From assembly GCA_964496975.1 (NCBI GenBank), contig CAZCBN010000145.1:1-7347 (forward strand): 7,347 nt of DNA, written 5' to 3'. Shown in pieces: positions 6,665-7,347 of the stretch; position 1 is the stretch's first letter; every line of letters begins with the position of its first letter. Source of the DNA: CAZCBN01 sp964496975. GTDB taxonomy: Bacteria; Planctomycetota; Phycisphaerae; Phycisphaerales; UBA1924. Position numbers and translations under genes: made by a program. The notes under the pieces are model-generated. The model had not been told where the DNA came from. It ran no database searches and was given only the letters and a program-made list of their open reading frames with translations.

Positions 6665-6682
6665 CGCCGGCGAAAGCCGGCG
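6665..6682 (-). terminator. GAAA-loop hairpin downstream of msrA (possible terminator or repeat)
   Basis: On the plus strand a 7-bp stem, CGCCGGC (6665-6671) with GCCGGCG (6676-6682), closes the loop GAAA, a GNRA tetraloop. On the minus strand, the sense of msrA, the loop reads TTTC. It lies about 70 bases past the msrA stop and has no T-tract. A second hairpin, GCACGC/GCGTGC (6705-6720, 4-base loop), lies between it and msrA. Either could mark the 3' end of the msrA transcript. The core resembles hairpin repeats common between genes in other GC-rich bacteria. Confidence 0.35.
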
Positions 6683-6704
6683 CGCCCGCATCACCCTCAG
6701 GCCC

Positions 6705-6720
6705 GCACGCCCGTGCGTGC
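6705..6720 (-). terminator. Small hairpin just past msrA
   Basis: A 6-bp stem GCACGC (6705-6710) with GCGTGC (6715-6720) closes a 4-base loop, about 30 bases beyond the msrA stop on the minus strand. No T-tract follows. It could contribute to termination together with the stronger hairpin at 6665-6682. Confidence 0.25.
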
Positions 6721-6751
6721 ATGCTCCCGCGGCCGACGTCCCGTCACGTCA

Positions 6752-7240
6752 TCAAACATGGCAGCTCGACCGCCCGCGCTTCGCCAGGTACTGCTGGTGA
6801 TAGTCCTCGGCCCGGAAGAACCGCTGCGCCGGCTCGATCCCCGTCACGATCGGCTTGCTGAACTTCCCGCTCGCCGCGAGCGCCGCCTTGGCCCGTTCCG
6901 CCGCCGCCTTCTGCCCGTCGTCGTAGTAGAACACCACGCTGCGGTACTGCTTCCCGATATCCGGCCCCTGGCGGTTCAGCTCCGTCGGCTTGTGGCTGCT
7001 GAAGAAGACCTCGAGCAGCTTCTCGTACGACACCTTGCTCGGGTCGTAGTGCACCATCACCACCTCGGCGTGCCCCGTCGTGTCCGTGCACACCTGCTGG
7101 TACGTCGGGTTCTCCGTGTGCCCGCCGCTGTACCCGACCGCCGCGTCGACCACGCCCGGCACCGCGCGGAACGTCGCCTCGACGCCCCAAAAACACCCGG
7201 CGCCGAACATGGCCATCTTCAACTCGGCTGTCTTGTCCAT
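6752..7240 (-). CDS. msrA: Peptide methionine-S-sulfoxide reductase MsrA, 162 aa
   Basis: MsrA reduces the S epimer of methionine sulfoxide in proteins, and of the free amino acid, back to methionine with thioredoxin as usual donor. The whole protein is one MsrA domain: GAGCFWGVE (13-21) with catalytic Cys16, GYSGGHTENPTYQQVC (36-51) with Tyr37, GHAEVV (56-61) with Glu59, and ELNRQGPDIGKQYRS (87-101) with Asp94 and Tyr99, matching the substrate-binding residues of the family. Cys160 near the C-terminus is the likely resolving cysteine. There is no MsrB fusion and no signal peptide, so it should be cytoplasmic. The start at ATG 7240 is chosen because GGAGGT stands nine bases upstream (7250-7255); a longer TTG start at 7273 would bury that site. 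A GTG directly before the ATG is a near-equal alternative. It converges on the FHA-ATPase gene, far from it, and appears to be a single-gene unit. Confidence 0.96.
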   Translation of the reverse strand: MDKTAELKMAMFGAGCFWGVEATFRAVPGVVDAAVGYSGGHTENPTYQQVCTDTTGHAEVVMVHYDPSKVSYEKLLEVFFSSHKPTELNRQGPDIGKQYRSVVFYYDDGQKAAAERAKAALAASGKFSKPIVTGIEPAQRFFRAEDYHQQYLAKRGRSSCHV

Positions 7241-7249
7241 CACGGCAAT

Positions 7250-7255
7250 ACCTCC
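7250..7255 (-). promoter_or_regulatory. Shine-Dalgarno site (GGAGGT) deciding the msrA start
   Basis: GGAGGT on the minus strand lies nine bases before ATG 7240 (six before the adjacent GTG). It rules against the in-frame TTG at 7273, which would place the ribosome site inside the coding region. Confidence 0.7.
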
Positions 7256-7347
7256 ATCCGCCCGCAGACCCAATCGTTCACACGCCCACGCCGCTCACCA
7301 AACCATCGCGGCCCATCGAACATTTCCGACGCTCCCGCCCCGTCCCC

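Larger units (their letters stand above)
6085..6751. other. Long non-coding stretch with hairpins and a palindrome
   Basis: These 667 bases lie between the 3' ends of the FHA-ATPase and msrA, which converge. Frames stay open by GC content alone, but their translations are Arg/Pro-rich and lack any domain-like pattern, so I call no gene. The region holds a hairpin just after the ATPase (6112-6130), a short CCG repeat (6141-6157), a 7-base direct repeat CGGTCTG (6431-6437 and 6446-6452), a 12-base palindrome (6466-6477) and two hairpins on the msrA side (6665-6682 and 6705-6720). The plus strand stays C-rich throughout, like the ATPase gene. No tRNA or known RNA was recognised. Confidence 0.6.

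Noticed and set aside
6108..6800. Plus-strand open frame across the non-coding stretch into msrA
   Set aside because: The translation is Arg/Pro/Ser/Thr-rich without hydrophobic core or motif, has no good ribosome site, and overlaps the msrA 3' end antisense.
7253..7300. Promoter-like TTGGTG and AACGAT, 17 bases apart, upstream of msrA on the minus strand
   Set aside because: Each box matches only three positions of the consensus, which is not distinguishable from chance.

Overview
The window looks like chromosomal DNA of a planctomycete, most likely of the class Phycisphaerae. The reasons are the very high GC content, two secreted proteins ending in a PEP-CTERM-like tail (Pro-Ala-Pro, a short hydrophobic helix, then an Arg cluster) of the kind abundant in that group, a membrane-anchored TPR protein resembling the tail of a planctomycete Ser/Thr kinase, and an FHA-domain fusion to a GspE/PilB-type ATPase. 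This placement is inference from protein style, not from a marker gene. A run of ten Ns at 3579-3588 shows a draft scaffold.

Layout, left to right. (1) 3-791 (+): C-terminal part of a TM + coiled-coil + TPR protein, cut by the window edge. (2) 828-1520 (-): secreted PEP-CTERM-like protein, convergent with (1). (3) 1665-3083 (-): seryl-tRNA synthetase (serS), of the subtype with Thermus-like motifs. (4) 3084-3438: divergent intergenic region. (5) 3439-4141 (+): a second secreted PEP-CTERM-like protein, interrupted on paper by the N gap but probably intact, followed by a strong compound intrinsic terminator (4216-4292). (6) 4429-6084 (+): FHA domain fused to a GspE/PilB-type secretion/pilus ATPase. 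(7) 6085-6751: GC-rich stretch with no convincing gene but several hairpins and a palindrome. (8) 6752-7240 (-): peptide methionine sulfoxide reductase MsrA, then about 100 bases of upstream sequence.

The genes do not form one operon. They are mostly single transcription units in alternating directions: housekeeping translation (serS), oxidative protein repair (msrA), two surface/secreted proteins of unknown role, and two proteins that fit Ser/Thr-phosphorylation signalling (a possible kinase tail and an FHA phosphothreonine reader coupled to a secretion ATPase). The last link is thematic only, since about 3.6 kb and unrelated genes separate the two. The most notable item is the FHA-ATPase. 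No mobile element, CRISPR array, tRNA or rRNA was recognised.
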